Assembly: GCF_032878875.1 (NCBI RefSeq)
Contig: NZ_CP118157.1
Span: forward strand, 2,170,001 to 2,234,000
Reading direction: 5' to 3'
DNA length: 64,000 bases
Source of the DNA: Microbacterium sp. AB
GTDB taxonomy: Bacteria; Actinomycetota; Actinomycetes; Actinomycetales; Microbacteriaceae
The first letter of the stretch is position 1, and every line of letters starts with the position of its first letter. The notes below the pieces were generated by a model. That model was not told where the DNA came from. It did not search any database and worked only from the letters and a program-made list of their open reading frames with translations. Shown here piece after piece: positions 19,644 to 27,921 of this stretch. A program made the position numbers and the translations under genes.

Positions 19644-20438
19644 TCACGATGCGCGCAGATCGGCGAGTGCGCTGAGCAACTCGGCGAACGCGTCGGGATC
19701 GGGGACGAGGAGCGACGCGGCGGTCTCCCCCTCGCCCACGTGCACGCCGAGGTCCCCCGGGCACAGCGAACGCAGTGCGTCCTCGTCCGTCACGTCGTCG
19801 CCCGCGAACAGCACGGCCGACGCTCCGGTCGCCTTCCGCAGCTCGGCGACGGCCGTGTCCTTGCCCTCGTGCCGCCAGGCGAACTCCACGACGTCCTTCC
19901 CCGTCCGGCGGCGCCATCCGGGGGCGGCCTGCGCGACGAGGGATTCGATCGCGGCCTGGGCGGACGCCGTCTCGTCCGGGCCGGCGAGTCGCGTGTGCAG
20001 GGCGAACCCGTAGGCCTTGGGCTCGATCCTCACGCCGGGCACGTCGGCGACGAGGCGACGGGCATCGGCCGTCACGGCCTCCGCGAGCGACGCCGATGCG
20101 GTGTCGGCGGCGACCGGGTCGACGTGGGCCGGCGTGCCCTCGGGCCGCCAGTGCTCGGCGCCGTGCGAGCCGGCCAGCCAGATGCGCGAGGCGTCGTCGT
20201 GCTCGGCGATGATCCGGAGGTCCGCGAGCGATCGACCCGACACGAGCGCCACCGTCGTGCGGGGCAGGGCGGCGAGGCGATCCACCGCCGCTCCGCCGCG
20301 CGCGGTCGCGCGCGCGCTCATCGGCTCGTCGACGAGGGGGGCGAGAACGCCGTCGAAGTCGAGGGCGACGAGGAGGCGATCGGCCTTCGCGATCGGTTCC
20401 AGCGAGTCGGCTCCCCGGTCGTCGTGGGCCCGGGTCAT
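19644..20438 (-). CDS. otsB: Trehalose-6-phosphate phosphatase
   Basis: A 264-residue HAD-superfamily phosphatase that removes phosphate from trehalose-6-phosphate. The nucleophile motif is LVALDFDGVLAPLVDEP near residue 26. Motif II is TVALVSGRSLADLR, and the metal-binding motif IV is LFAGDDVTDEDALRSL. The ATG overlaps the otsA stop by 4 nt (ATGA), so the two enzymes are made together. Length is usual for stand-alone OtsB. Confidence 0.95.
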   Translation of the reverse strand: MTRAHDDRGADSLEPIAKADRLLVALDFDGVLAPLVDEPMSARATARGGAAVDRLAALPRTTVALVSGRSLADLRIIAEHDDASRIWLAGSHGAEHWRPEGTPAHVDPVAADTASASLAEAVTADARRLVADVPGVRIEPKAYGFALHTRLAGPDETASAQAAIESLVAQAAPGWRRRTGKDVVEFAWRHEGKDTAVAELRKATGASAVLFAGDDVTDEDALRSLCPGDLGVHVGEGETAASLLVPDPDAFAELLSALADLRAS

Positions 20439-21871
20439 CCGGCGTCCTCTCCCCGTCTCGTCCGGGCCGCGCGGAACGCCTCCACGTCCGCGAGGAACTT
20501 CTGTCCCCAGCGCTCGACGTCGTTCTCGAGCACGCGCCTGCGCATGCTCCGCATCCGCCGCGACTGCTCGCTCTCGGGCATCTCGATGGCCCGCATGATC
20601 GTGTCCTTCATCCCGTCGATGTCGTGGGGGTTCACGAGCAGCGCGCTCCCCAGCTCGTCCGCGGCTCCGGCGAACTCGCTGAGCATGAGCACGCCGCGAT
20701 TGTCGGTGTGCACGGCGACGTACTCCTTCGCGACGAGGTTCATCCCGTCGCGCAGCGCGGTGACGAGCATCACGTCGGCCGCGAGGTAGAGCGCGACCAT
20801 CTCCTCGCGGGGGAAGCCCTGGTGCAGGTATCGGATGGCCGTGTGGTTGATGGTGTCGTAGTCGCCGTTGATGCGCCCCACCGTGAGCTCGATCTCGTCG
20901 CGCAGATCCTGGTAGGCCTCGACGCCGGGTCGACTCGGGCTCGCGACCTGCACGAGCGTCACGTCGCCGACCTTGACCTTGCCGTCCACGAGCAGTTCGC
21001 CGAAGGCCTTGAGCCGATGGCGGATCCCCTTCGTGTAGTCGAGCCGGTCGACGCCGAGCAGCACCTTCGACGGGCTCCCGAGCTGCTCGCGGATCTCGCG
21101 CGCCCTGTCACGGATCGCCGGGTCCTTCGCCAGCTCGATGAAGGAATGCGCGTCGATGGAGATCGGGTACGCCTTCGCCACGGCGGTGCGCGAGGTGCCG
21201 TCCGGCTGAGGGATCGTGATGCTGTCGCTCTTGGTGGTGAACTTCAGCACGCGACGGATCGAACGCTGGAAGTTCCCGGCGTCGGCCACGCGCTGGAAGC
21301 CGATGACGTCGGCTCCGAGCAGCCCCTCCAGCACCTGGCGCCGCCAGGGCAGCTGCGAGTACAGGCCGTATGCAGGAAAGGGAATGTGGTGGAAGTAGCC
21401 GATCGTCACGTCGGGCCGCAGCTCGCGGAGCATCTGCGGGACGAGCTGAAGCTGGTAGTCCTGGACCCACACGACGCCGCCCTCGCCGACCGCCTCCGCG
21501 GCCGCCTCCGCGAAGCGCCTGTTCACCCGGACGTAGGAGTCCCACCACGAGCGCTTGTACACCGGCGTCGCGATGACGTCGTGGTAGAGCGGCCAGATCG
21601 TCCCGTTCGAGAACCCCTCGTAGTAGCTCTCGAGCTCCTCCTCGTCGAGCGAGACGGGGACGAGCTGCGTTCCGTCGAACTCGAAGGGCTCCACCGTGAG
21701 GCCCGCCTTGCCCGCCCAGCCGACCCACGCGCCGTCGACGGTCTTCATGACCTGCTCGAGAGCGGTGACGAGACCGCCGGGAGAACGGCGCCAGGCGGGC
21801 TCTCCGCGCTCGTCCTCGATCCGGTCGACGGGCAGTCGGTTGGCTACTACGACGAGATCCGCTTTGGGCAT
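20435..21871 (-). CDS. otsA: Trehalose-6-phosphate synthase
   Basis: A 478-residue GT20 glycosyltransferase that joins a nucleotide-activated glucose and glucose-6-phosphate. The N-terminal glycine-rich loop region is VVVANRLPVDRIEDERGEPAWRRSPGGLV in pattern. Further motifs are VWVQDYQLQLVPQMLRELRP, GYFHHIPFPAYGLYSQLPW, LLGVDRLDYTKGIRHRLKA and LRDGMNLVAKEYVA. The start MPKADLVV at 21871 follows GGAGGAG; the frame upstream of it is a shadow. It overlaps otsB by ATGA. Confidence 0.95.
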   Translation of the reverse strand: MPKADLVVVANRLPVDRIEDERGEPAWRRSPGGLVTALEQVMKTVDGAWVGWAGKAGLTVEPFEFDGTQLVPVSLDEEELESYYEGFSNGTIWPLYHDVIATPVYKRSWWDSYVRVNRRFAEAAAEAVGEGGVVWVQDYQLQLVPQMLRELRPDVTIGYFHHIPFPAYGLYSQLPWRRQVLEGLLGADVIGFQRVADAGNFQRSIRRVLKFTTKSDSITIPQPDGTSRTAVAKAYPISIDAHSFIELAKDPAIRDRAREIREQLGSPSKVLLGVDRLDYTKGIRHRLKAFGELLVDGKVKVGDVTLVQVASPSRPGVEAYQDLRDEIELTVGRINGDYDTINHTAIRYLHQGFPREEMVALYLAADVMLVTALRDGMNLVAKEYVAVHTDNRGVLMLSEFAGAADELGSALLVNPHDIDGMKDTIMRAIEMPESEQSRRMRSMRRRVLENDVERWGQKFLADVEAFRAARTRRGEDAG

Positions 21872-22055
21872 GACGCTCCTCCGTGTCGCGCCCAGTCTAT
21901 CCAGGGGCTTCTCGCTGTCATCGTGGGGCCACGGCCCTTGACGGCTCATGCCGTCTCCGTTATCCGCGCGCGTGATGAACGCCGGTCGGGCAGGCCCGCG
22001 TCCGCCTGCGACCTCGGCCACGCGTCGGCTCCGTGCGCGCGCACGGCCCTCGCGC

Positions 22056-22061
22056 TACCGT
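22056..22061 (+). promoter_or_regulatory. Leaderless -10 box of the small membrane protein gene
   Basis: TACCGT, then 6 bases, then ATG at 22068. There is no ribosome site in between. The match to the leaderless pattern seen across this window supports the ATG chosen. Confidence 0.55.
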
Positions 22062-22067
22062 GGGATC

Positions 22068-22352
22068 ATGCGCAAGTACCTCCTGGGAACCGGACTCGTC
22101 GGCGCGATCACGAGCGGGTACTCCCTGCTCAGGGGATCGGATGATCGCCGGTTCACCTGGCGCGTGGCGCTCGCGTGGATCGGGTGGGGCATCACCTTCG
22201 CCCTGGCCCTCGGCGAGATCCGCGACATCAGGACCGCCTCCCGCGGCGGGACCGTGTCGGACGACTCCCCCATCGCGGGCAAGGAGTACAAGTACGCCGC
22301 GGGGACCTCGAAGGCCGACGCGAAGAAGGCGCACGAGAAGAAGCGGAAGTAG
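22068..22352 (+). CDS. Small hypothetical membrane protein
   Basis: A 94-residue protein of unknown function. Two hydrophobic stretches (residues about 4-19 and 32-48, LAWIGWGITFALALGEIRD) are followed by a polar, lysine-rich tail ending AKKAHEKKRK. The arginine-rich turn DDRRFTW sits between the helices. I do not recognise a named family. It lies alone between divergent otsA and the marR gene. Confidence 0.7.
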   Translation: MRKYLLGTGLVGAITSGYSLLRGSDDRRFTWRVALAWIGWGITFALALGEIRDIRTASRGGTVSDDSPIAGKEYKYAAGTSKADAKKAHEKKRK

Positions 22353-22396
22353 GCGGAAGCCGCTTCTCCCGCAGCTGTCGTCGTCCCCAATGCATG

Positions 22397-22416
22397 CCTT
22401 AGTTATATAACCGAGG
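22397..22416. promoter_or_regulatory. Probable MarR operator: AT-rich palindrome before marR
   Basis: The perfect 10-bp palindrome GTTATATAAC (22402-22411) is flanked by matching CCT and AGG arms, so 16 of 20 positions are symmetric. This AT-rich site is striking in GC-rich DNA. It directly abuts the leaderless -10 box (TATGAT, 22417-22422), so a bound dimer would block the promoter. That fits autorepression by the MarR protein encoded 13 nt downstream. Confidence 0.75.
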
Positions 22417-22422
22417 TATGAT
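22417..22422 (+). promoter_or_regulatory. Leaderless -10 box of marR
   Basis: TATGAT, then 6 bases, then the ATG at 22429. It lies right against the palindromic operator. Confidence 0.65.
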
Positions 22423-22428
22423 CTTCGT

Positions 22429-22890
22429 ATGGATCACGCCCGCGACCTCGAGAGCATCATCATCGCGGCGCACGCGCTGACCCGCGTCGCCGCGCTCGAG
22501 ACGCGCAACGAGGCCCCCGCCGCGCAGTGGCGCACGCTCGCCATCCTCCGCGACCACGGTCCCCTGCGGATCGGCGAGCTCGCCCGCCTCAGCCGCGTCA
22601 CGCAGCCGGGGATGACGAGGCTGATCGGCGGGATGGAACGAGCGGGTCTCGTCGGCCGCGAGCCGGACCCGGACGACTCGCGCGCCGTGCGCGTGCTCGC
22701 GACCTCGCGGGGGAACGACGCATACGCGGCGTGGCGCGTGCAGCTCGTCGACGCCCTCCTCCCCCGCTTCTCCGACCTCGGGACGGCCGACTGGGACGCC
22801 ATCCGCACGACCGCCGCACTGCTCGACGCGCGGACGAACGGACCCGACACGACGCACGACACACGACGAGAGGGGTCATCGGCACGATGA
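22429..22890 (+). CDS. MarR-family transcriptional regulator
   Basis: A 153-residue winged-helix regulator. The recognition region is GELARLSRVTQPGMTRLIGG followed by MERAGLVGREPDPDDSRAV, which includes the DxR-type wing motif of MarR proteins. It is the first gene of a two-gene unit: its TGA overlaps the ATG of the MFS exporter (ATGA). A palindrome over its promoter suggests that it represses itself and the exporter and is released by a ligand that the exporter may remove. Confidence 0.92.
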   Translation: MDHARDLESIIIAAHALTRVAALETRNEAPAAQWRTLAILRDHGPLRIGELARLSRVTQPGMTRLIGGMERAGLVGREPDPDDSRAVRVLATSRGNDAYAAWRVQLVDALLPRFSDLGTADWDAIRTTAALLDARTNGPDTTHDTRREGSSAR

Positions 22891-24122
22891 GCGCAGGAGA
22901 GAAGACGGGGTCCGTGTGGCATCAGCCGATGCCGGTGTGGGCCGTGGCGTTCGCGAGCGTGGTGGCGTTCATGGGCATCGGGCTCGTGGATCCCATCCTC
23001 CCCGCCATCGCCGACCAGCTGCACGCCACTCCCGCGGAGAGCGAGCTGCTGTTCACGAGCTATCTCGTCATCACGGGCATCATGATGCTCTTCACGAGCT
23101 TCATCTCCAGCCGCATCGGGGCGAAGCGGACGCTCCTGATCGGGCTGGCGCTCATCCTCGTCTTCGCGTTCCTCTGCGCGATGAGCGGATCGGTCGACGC
23201 CGTCATCGGCTTCCGGGCCGGATGGGGTCTCGGCAACGCACTGTTCATCTCGACCGCGCTCGCGACGATCGTCGGCGCGGCGGCGGGCGGCAGCGCCAAC
23301 GCGATCATGCTCTACGAGGCGGCCCTCGGCCTCGGCCTCGCGATCGGCCCGCTCGTGGGCGGCCTGCTCGGCTCGGTCACCTGGCGTGCGCCGTTCTTCG
23401 GCGTCACGACGCTCATGGCGGTCGCCTTCATCGCCATCGCCGTGCTCCTCCGGGTTCCCGCCGGCTCTCCCCAGCCGGCGCCCGTGCGGCTCACCGCCGC
23501 CTTCCGCGCACTCGGCGATCCGGCGCTGGGGCTCCTCGCCGTCGCCGCCGTCTTCTACAACATCTCGTTCTTCGTTCTGCTGGCCTACTCGCCGTTCCCC
23601 CTGGGCTTCTCCGCGCTCGGCATCGGCTTCACCTTCTTCGGCTGGGGCCTGGGCCTCGCGATCACCTCGATCTGGGGAGCGCCCCTGCTGCTGCGCTTCG
23701 TGAAGCGCACCACCGCGATCGTCATCGTCCTGCCGCTCATCGCGATCGATCTGCTCATCGCGGGACTGCTCGTCGACAGCAAGCCGGCCCTCGTGGCCTG
23801 CATCGTCGTGGGCGGCCTGCTCTACGGCTTCATGAACACCATCCTGACCGAGACGGTCATGGAGGCGACCGAGATACCGCGGCCCATCGCGTCGTCCGCC
23901 TATTCGGGCGTGCGCTTCCTGGGCGGCGCCGCCGCCCCGCCGATCGCCGCCCTCCTCGCGGAGGAATGGGGGCACACCGCCCCGTACGCGTTCGGCACGG
24001 CGGCGGCTCTCGTCGCGGCCCTCGTCGTCTTCTCCGGCCGCCGGCTGCTCCGGCGAGCGGACGGCCGGCAGGAGAGCGCCGCGGAGCAGGCGGAGGCCGT
24101 CGCCATCGGCGACGCCGACTGA
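22887..24122 (+). CDS. MFS efflux transporter
   Basis: A 411-residue major facilitator protein with about 12 membrane helices. The motif-A-like loop SFISSRIGAKRTLLIG lies between helices 2 and 3, and the motif-C-like EAALGLGLAIGPLVGGLLG in helix 5 is typical of drug/proton antiporters (DHA1/DHA2). N-terminal VAFMGIGLVDPILPAIADQL is a common DHA opening. It is translated with marR through an ATGA overlap, so it is probably a ligand-induced exporter. The substrate is not deducible. Confidence 0.9.
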   Translation: MSAGEKTGSVWHQPMPVWAVAFASVVAFMGIGLVDPILPAIADQLHATPAESELLFTSYLVITGIMMLFTSFISSRIGAKRTLLIGLALILVFAFLCAMSGSVDAVIGFRAGWGLGNALFISTALATIVGAAAGGSANAIMLYEAALGLGLAIGPLVGGLLGSVTWRAPFFGVTTLMAVAFIAIAVLLRVPAGSPQPAPVRLTAAFRALGDPALGLLAVAAVFYNISFFVLLAYSPFPLGFSALGIGFTFFGWGLGLAITSIWGAPLLLRFVKRTTAIVIVLPLIAIDLLIAGLLVDSKPALVACIVVGGLLYGFMNTILTETVMEATEIPRPIASSAYSGVRFLGGAAAPPIAALLAEEWGHTAPYAFGTAAALVAALVVFSGRRLLRRADGRQESAAEQAEAVAIGDAD

Positions 24123-24185
24123 TCGCACCCGTCACCCCGCATCGGCGCGGTCGGCGACCTCCGGGGCTGTGAAAGACTGTGGCCC

Positions 24186-24899
24186 GTGGCGGAGGGCGAG
24201 TTCGTGCGGGTCGTCAGCGCGAGTCTCAGCCTGCTCGGCCTCGGACTGGTGATGGGCTTCAGTCCGACGCTCTACGGTGTGGCGCTGCATCTCCTCACCC
24301 GCTCCCGCAGCCCGGGACGGGAGATACGGTGGCTCACGGCCGGCATCGCGGCGGGGGCCTCGATCCTGTTCTTCGTCTTCCGGGTGTTCGATCCCGACAC
24401 CCTCGCCGCGGCGTTGCGCGGTCATGTCGAGGAGCTTCTGATCAGGCGCGGCGTCGATCTCGCCGCCGGGTCGGTCTTCGTCCTGCTCGCCGTCGTCGTC
24501 TTCTCTCGCGCACGGACCCCGCGGCGGTCGACGCCCGGCATCCGGGAGGCCCCGGGCGGACATCCCCGTCGCATGCTCCTGCTGGGACTCGCCAATACGG
24601 TGATCGGCGTCAGCGGGGTGGCCACGATGTATGTCACGGGCCGGGTCGTCACGGGCGCCAGTGATGATCTCCTCGTCCGCGCCCTGCTCTACGGGGTCTT
24701 CCTCGTCACGCTCACAGGACCCTACCTCGCGGCGTCGTGGGCGTGGAGACGATTCCCGGCGCTGGCCGGACGAGTCACCCGGGGATACACCTGGTTGGCG
24801 GCTCGCGATCTCCGTCCGGCGTTCGCGGCCGGCTCCCTGATCGCGGGCCTGGTGTTCCTCGGGCTGGGTGTCTGGGGACACGGGAGCACCGGATCATGA
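24186..24899 (+). CDS. Membrane protein, Sap/GAP-like
   Basis: A 237-residue polytopic protein with about six helices, starting at GTG 24186. The opening LLGLGLVMGFSPTLYGVALH and the second-half repeat LLGLANTVIGVSGVATMYVT resemble the GAP (Sap, sulfolipid-1-addressing) family of actinobacterial membrane proteins, which has a LysE-like two-part layout. The assignment is tentative. In mycobacteria this family is linked to export of lipid products. The gene is 63 nt after the MFS gene and may share its transcript, though no coupling is seen. Confidence 0.6.
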   Translation: MAEGEFVRVVSASLSLLGLGLVMGFSPTLYGVALHLLTRSRSPGREIRWLTAGIAAGASILFFVFRVFDPDTLAAALRGHVEELLIRRGVDLAAGSVFVLLAVVVFSRARTPRRSTPGIREAPGGHPRRMLLLGLANTVIGVSGVATMYVTGRVVTGASDDLLVRALLYGVFLVTLTGPYLAASWAWRRFPALAGRVTRGYTWLAARDLRPAFAAGSLIAGLVFLGLGVWGHGSTGS

Positions 24900-25008
24900 G
24901 CGCCTCGCCTCTCCTCCGCTGCGCGGACTCGGGCGAGAAGGCCTCGGAGCCGCGACGTCGGCCGGAGGGCGACGGCGAGGCGGACCGCGCGGGTTCCGCC
25001 GCCGCGCG

Positions 25009-26454
25009 TCATGCTCCCGCTCTCCCGCGGCGGGCCTCGAACGGGTGGGTTCGCCCGAACGCCTGCAGGAGGGGGGTCGCCTTCGCGACCGTCTCGTCCG
25101 CCTCGGACTCCGGGTCGCTCTCGATCGTGATCGCGCCGCCGGTGCCGATCTCGACGAGCCCGTCGGAGACCACGGCGGTGCGGATGACGACGGCGAGGTC
25201 GACGGCGCCGCAGCGGGAGAACGCCCCGATCACGCCCGAGTAGAGGCCCCGCGCCGCCGCCTCCAGGCCGTCGAGCAGCTCCACCGTGCGGCGTTTGGGC
25301 GCGCCGGTCATCGATCCCGGCGGGAAGAGCGCCTCCGCCGCGTGCACGGCGGCGGCCCGCCGCGGCAGCAGGCGGCCGCGCACCGACGTCACGAGCTGGT
25401 GCACGGTCGCGTAGCTCTCCACGGCCATGAGCCGGGGCACCGTGACGGTGCCCGGCGCGCAGACCCGCCCCAGGTCGTTGCGGAGGAGATCGACGATCAT
25501 GAGGTTCTCGCTGCGCGTCTTGGGGTCCGCCGCGAGCGCGCGAGCGGCCTCGCGATCGGAGGCGGGATCCGCCTCGCGTCGCGCCGTCCCCTTGATCGGC
25601 TTCGTCTCGGCCCATCCGCTGCTCGTCACGGCGAGATACCTCTCCGGCGAGCACGAGAGGACGTCGCGCCCGTCGAGCCGGAGGTACGACGCATACGGGG
25701 CGGGGTTGGTGCGACGCAGGCGGCGATAGACGTCGAACGGCGCCTCGTCGGACGCGAACCGCAGGCTGTACGTGTAGCAGGCCTCGTACGAGTCGCCGGC
25801 ACGGAGCCAGGCGCGGACGGCCGCGAGGTCGTCGAGATATCGATCGCGGGTCACGCTCGTCGCCGCCGCGCCCGCCCGCACCGGGGCGGCCGGACGCGGC
25901 AGCGGACGGACGTGCGCGATCCGGTCCACGGTGCGTTCGATCCATGCGCGCGCCTCCGCCTCGTCGGAGGCCGGACCGGTCGCCACGACGTGCAGTCGCG
26001 AGACGAGGTGGTCGAGGACGAGGAACCGGCTGAGGTGCGCGAGCTGCGCGTCGGGAGCGTCGGAGCGCGGTCGCGCTCCGACGCTCTTGACGCCGTAGCC
26101 GACGGCTCCCACGTAGCCGCCGGCGAAGGGCAGCCCCGCGGGGGCCTCCGACGGATTGCGGTCGAGACGCTCGCCGACGAGCCGCCAGAGGTCGTGCCCC
26201 GTTCCCGCGGGCTGCCCGTCCACCGCGAGCCGGCCGTCCGCCGCCCAGAAGGCGAGGACGTGGTCGCGCGGGCCTTCGGGCGCGCCCATGAGGGAGTATC
26301 GGCCGGAGCCGTACGCCTGCGACGCGCTGTCGAGCCAGACGGCCGGCGCCCCGTCCGCGCCGTAGAGGTGTGCGAAAAGCGCGTCGGGCTCCGCCTCGAG
26401 CGGATGCTCCTCGGTCCAGACCAGCCAGGTGCCCGGTCGCTCGTCGGCGATCAC
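25009..26454 (-). CDS. pabB: Aminodeoxychorismate synthase component I
   Basis: A 481-residue chorismate-utilising enzyme that, with PabA, turns chorismate to 4-amino-4-deoxychorismate for folate. The PIKGT signature in SSGWAETKPIKGTARREAD distinguishes PabB (lysine) from anthranilate synthase (PIAGT). Other family blocks are LMIVDLLRNDLGRVC and FPPGSMTGAPKRRTVELLDG. The start is a GTG at 26454 overlapping the pabA stop (GTGA). The long frame upstream is a shadow of pabA. Confidence 0.92.
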   Translation of the reverse strand: MIADERPGTWLVWTEEHPLEAEPDALFAHLYGADGAPAVWLDSASQAYGSGRYSLMGAPEGPRDHVLAFWAADGRLAVDGQPAGTGHDLWRLVGERLDRNPSEAPAGLPFAGGYVGAVGYGVKSVGARPRSDAPDAQLAHLSRFLVLDHLVSRLHVVATGPASDEAEARAWIERTVDRIAHVRPLPRPAAPVRAGAAATSVTRDRYLDDLAAVRAWLRAGDSYEACYTYSLRFASDEAPFDVYRRLRRTNPAPYASYLRLDGRDVLSCSPERYLAVTSSGWAETKPIKGTARREADPASDREAARALAADPKTRSENLMIVDLLRNDLGRVCAPGTVTVPRLMAVESYATVHQLVTSVRGRLLPRRAAAVHAAEALFPPGSMTGAPKRRTVELLDGLEAAARGLYSGVIGAFSRCGAVDLAVVIRTAVVSDGLVEIGTGGAITIESDPESEADETVAKATPLLQAFGRTHPFEARRGRAGA

Positions 26455-27065
26455 GGCCGCCGCCTCCCGTCGCCGTCCGTCGTCGCGAGGAAGTTCTCGA
26501 CGAGGCGCGCGCCGTGCTCCGTGGCGACGGACTCGGGATGGAACTGCACGCCGTACCAGCCTCGTTCGGGGATCTCCCCCGCCATGACGAGGCCGTCCCC
26601 CGAGCGCGCCGTGACCCGCAGCCCCTCGGGAACCGGCTCGCCGAGCACGAGCGAGTGGTAGCGGACGGCGTCGAACCTCTCCGGGACGCCGTCGAAGAGG
26701 CCGGAGGGCCCGTGGGAGACCTCGTCGACACGACCGTGGGCGGGGTGCGGGGCGGAGACGATCCGCCCGCCGAGCGCCACGGCCATCGTCTGGAATCCGA
26801 AGCACACCCCCAGGACGGGCGCGGTCGTCCTGCGCAGCACCTCGATCCCGAGGCCGACGTCCGCGGCGCGATACGGGGTCCCGGGGCCGGGGCTCAGAAC
26901 GATGTGGGTGTAGTCGCCCAGCGCGTCGAGGTCGACGCGGTCGTTCTCGACGAGATCGGGGGCGTCGCCCGTCGCGCCCCAGATCAGCTGCAGCAGGTTT
27001 CCCGTGTACGAGTCGTAGTTGTCGACGAGGAGCACTCGACGGCGTCTCGCGTGTCCCTTCGTCAT
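26451..27065 (-). CDS. pabA: Aminodeoxychorismate synthase component II (glutamine amidotransferase)
   Basis: A 204-residue class I glutamine amidotransferase that supplies ammonia to PabB. The catalytic Cys lies in PVLGVCFGFQTMAVALGG; the usual GVCLG is GVCFG here. The His-Glu pair is in YGVQFHPESVATEHG. The N-terminal VLLVDNYDSYTGNLLQLIWG is standard. A leaderless -10 box (CACAAT, 27073-27078 on the minus strand) lies 7 nt before the ATG. A TrpG function cannot be excluded from its own sequence, but the PabB and PabC neighbours favour PabA. Confidence 0.92.
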   Translation of the reverse strand: MTKGHARRRRVLLVDNYDSYTGNLLQLIWGATGDAPDLVENDRVDLDALGDYTHIVLSPGPGTPYRAADVGLGIEVLRRTTAPVLGVCFGFQTMAVALGGRIVSAPHPAHGRVDEVSHGPSGLFDGVPERFDAVRYHSLVLGEPVPEGLRVTARSGDGLVMAGEIPERGWYGVQFHPESVATEHGARLVENFLATTDGDGRRRP

Positions 27066-27072
27066 CGTCACT

Positions 27073-27078
27073 ATTGTG
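27073..27078 (-). promoter_or_regulatory. Leaderless -10 box of pabA
   Basis: The minus strand reads CACAAT, then 7 bases, then the pabA ATG at 27065. It lies in the 36-bp gap shared with divergent pabC. Confidence 0.5.
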
Positions 27079-27088
27079 CGGCACGTGG

Positions 27089-27094
27089 GAGACT
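27089..27094 (+). promoter_or_regulatory. Candidate leaderless -10 box of pabC
   Basis: GAGACT, then 7 bases, then the pabC ATG at 27102. It is a weaker match than most in the window because it lacks the first T. Confidence 0.4.
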
Positions 27095-27101
27095 GAGGCG
27101 C

Positions 27102-27911
27102 ATGCAGCAGCTCGACGGCGCCGCGGTCGGCATCGACCGGCTGCAGGCCCTCGCTCTCGTGAACCACGGCCATTTCACGACCATGCGCGTCGACGGCGGC
27201 CGGGTGCGCGGGCTGTCGCGGCACCTCGAGAGGCTGGTGCGCGACTGTCGCACGGTGTTCGACGCCGAGCTCGACGTCGATGCCGTGCGCGGGTTCGTCC
27301 GCGCGGCGATCGCCGACGAGGACGAGAGCGTCGTCGTGCGCGTGACGGTGTTCGACCCGGCGCTCGGGCTCCAGCGACCGGGCGGCGACGCGGCGCCTCG
27401 CGTCCTCGTCTCGCCGCGTGGGGTCGCGCCCTCTGCGGACGCGCCCTTGCGGCTGCGCACGACCAGATACCAGCGCGACCTTCCCGCCGTGAAGCACACG
27501 GGGCTTTTCGGCGCGCTGCACGAACGACGCCGGGCGCAGCGGGCCGGCTTCGACGACGCCGTGTTCGTCGACGCGACGGGCCGGCTGAGCGAGGGCCCCA
27601 CGTGGAACCTCGGCTTTGTCGACGGGGGACGACTCGTGTGGCCGGAGGCGGATGCGCTCCCCGGCGTGACGATGTCGCTGCTGTCGGAGGCGCACGACGG
27701 GCTCGTGACGAGGCGTCCGGTGTCGGCGTCCGATCTGCCGGGGATGGAGGCGGCGTTCGCGACGAACGCGGGTGGCGGCGTCCGCGCGGTGGCGGCGATC
27801 GACGACGTGACGTGGGATCCCGCGCATCCGGCCATCGGCCTGCTCCGCGACGCCTACGCATCGATCGCGGGGGAGCCCCTGATCGAGGCCCCTCGCATCC
27901 TCCCCGCGTAG
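27102..27911 (+). CDS. pabC: Aminodeoxychorismate lyase (class IV aminotransferase fold)
   Basis: A 269-residue PLP enzyme of fold type IV that splits aminodeoxychorismate into p-aminobenzoate and pyruvate. The PLP lysine lies in LPAVKHTGLFGALHERRRAQ. The family signature regions VFVDATGRLSEGPTWNLGFV and EAAFATNAGGGVRAVAAID are present. It is transcribed away from pabA-pabB with only 36 bp between the start codons. The place beside pabAB supports the lyase over D-amino acid or branched-chain transaminases of the same fold. Confidence 0.88.
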   Translation: MQQLDGAAVGIDRLQALALVNHGHFTTMRVDGGRVRGLSRHLERLVRDCRTVFDAELDVDAVRGFVRAAIADEDESVVVRVTVFDPALGLQRPGGDAAPRVLVSPRGVAPSADAPLRLRTTRYQRDLPAVKHTGLFGALHERRRAQRAGFDDAVFVDATGRLSEGPTWNLGFVDGGRLVWPEADALPGVTMSLLSEAHDGLVTRRPVSASDLPGMEAAFATNAGGGVRAVAAIDDVTWDPAHPAIGLLRDAYASIAGEPLIEAPRILPA

Positions 27912-27921
27912 AGTCGCGCAT

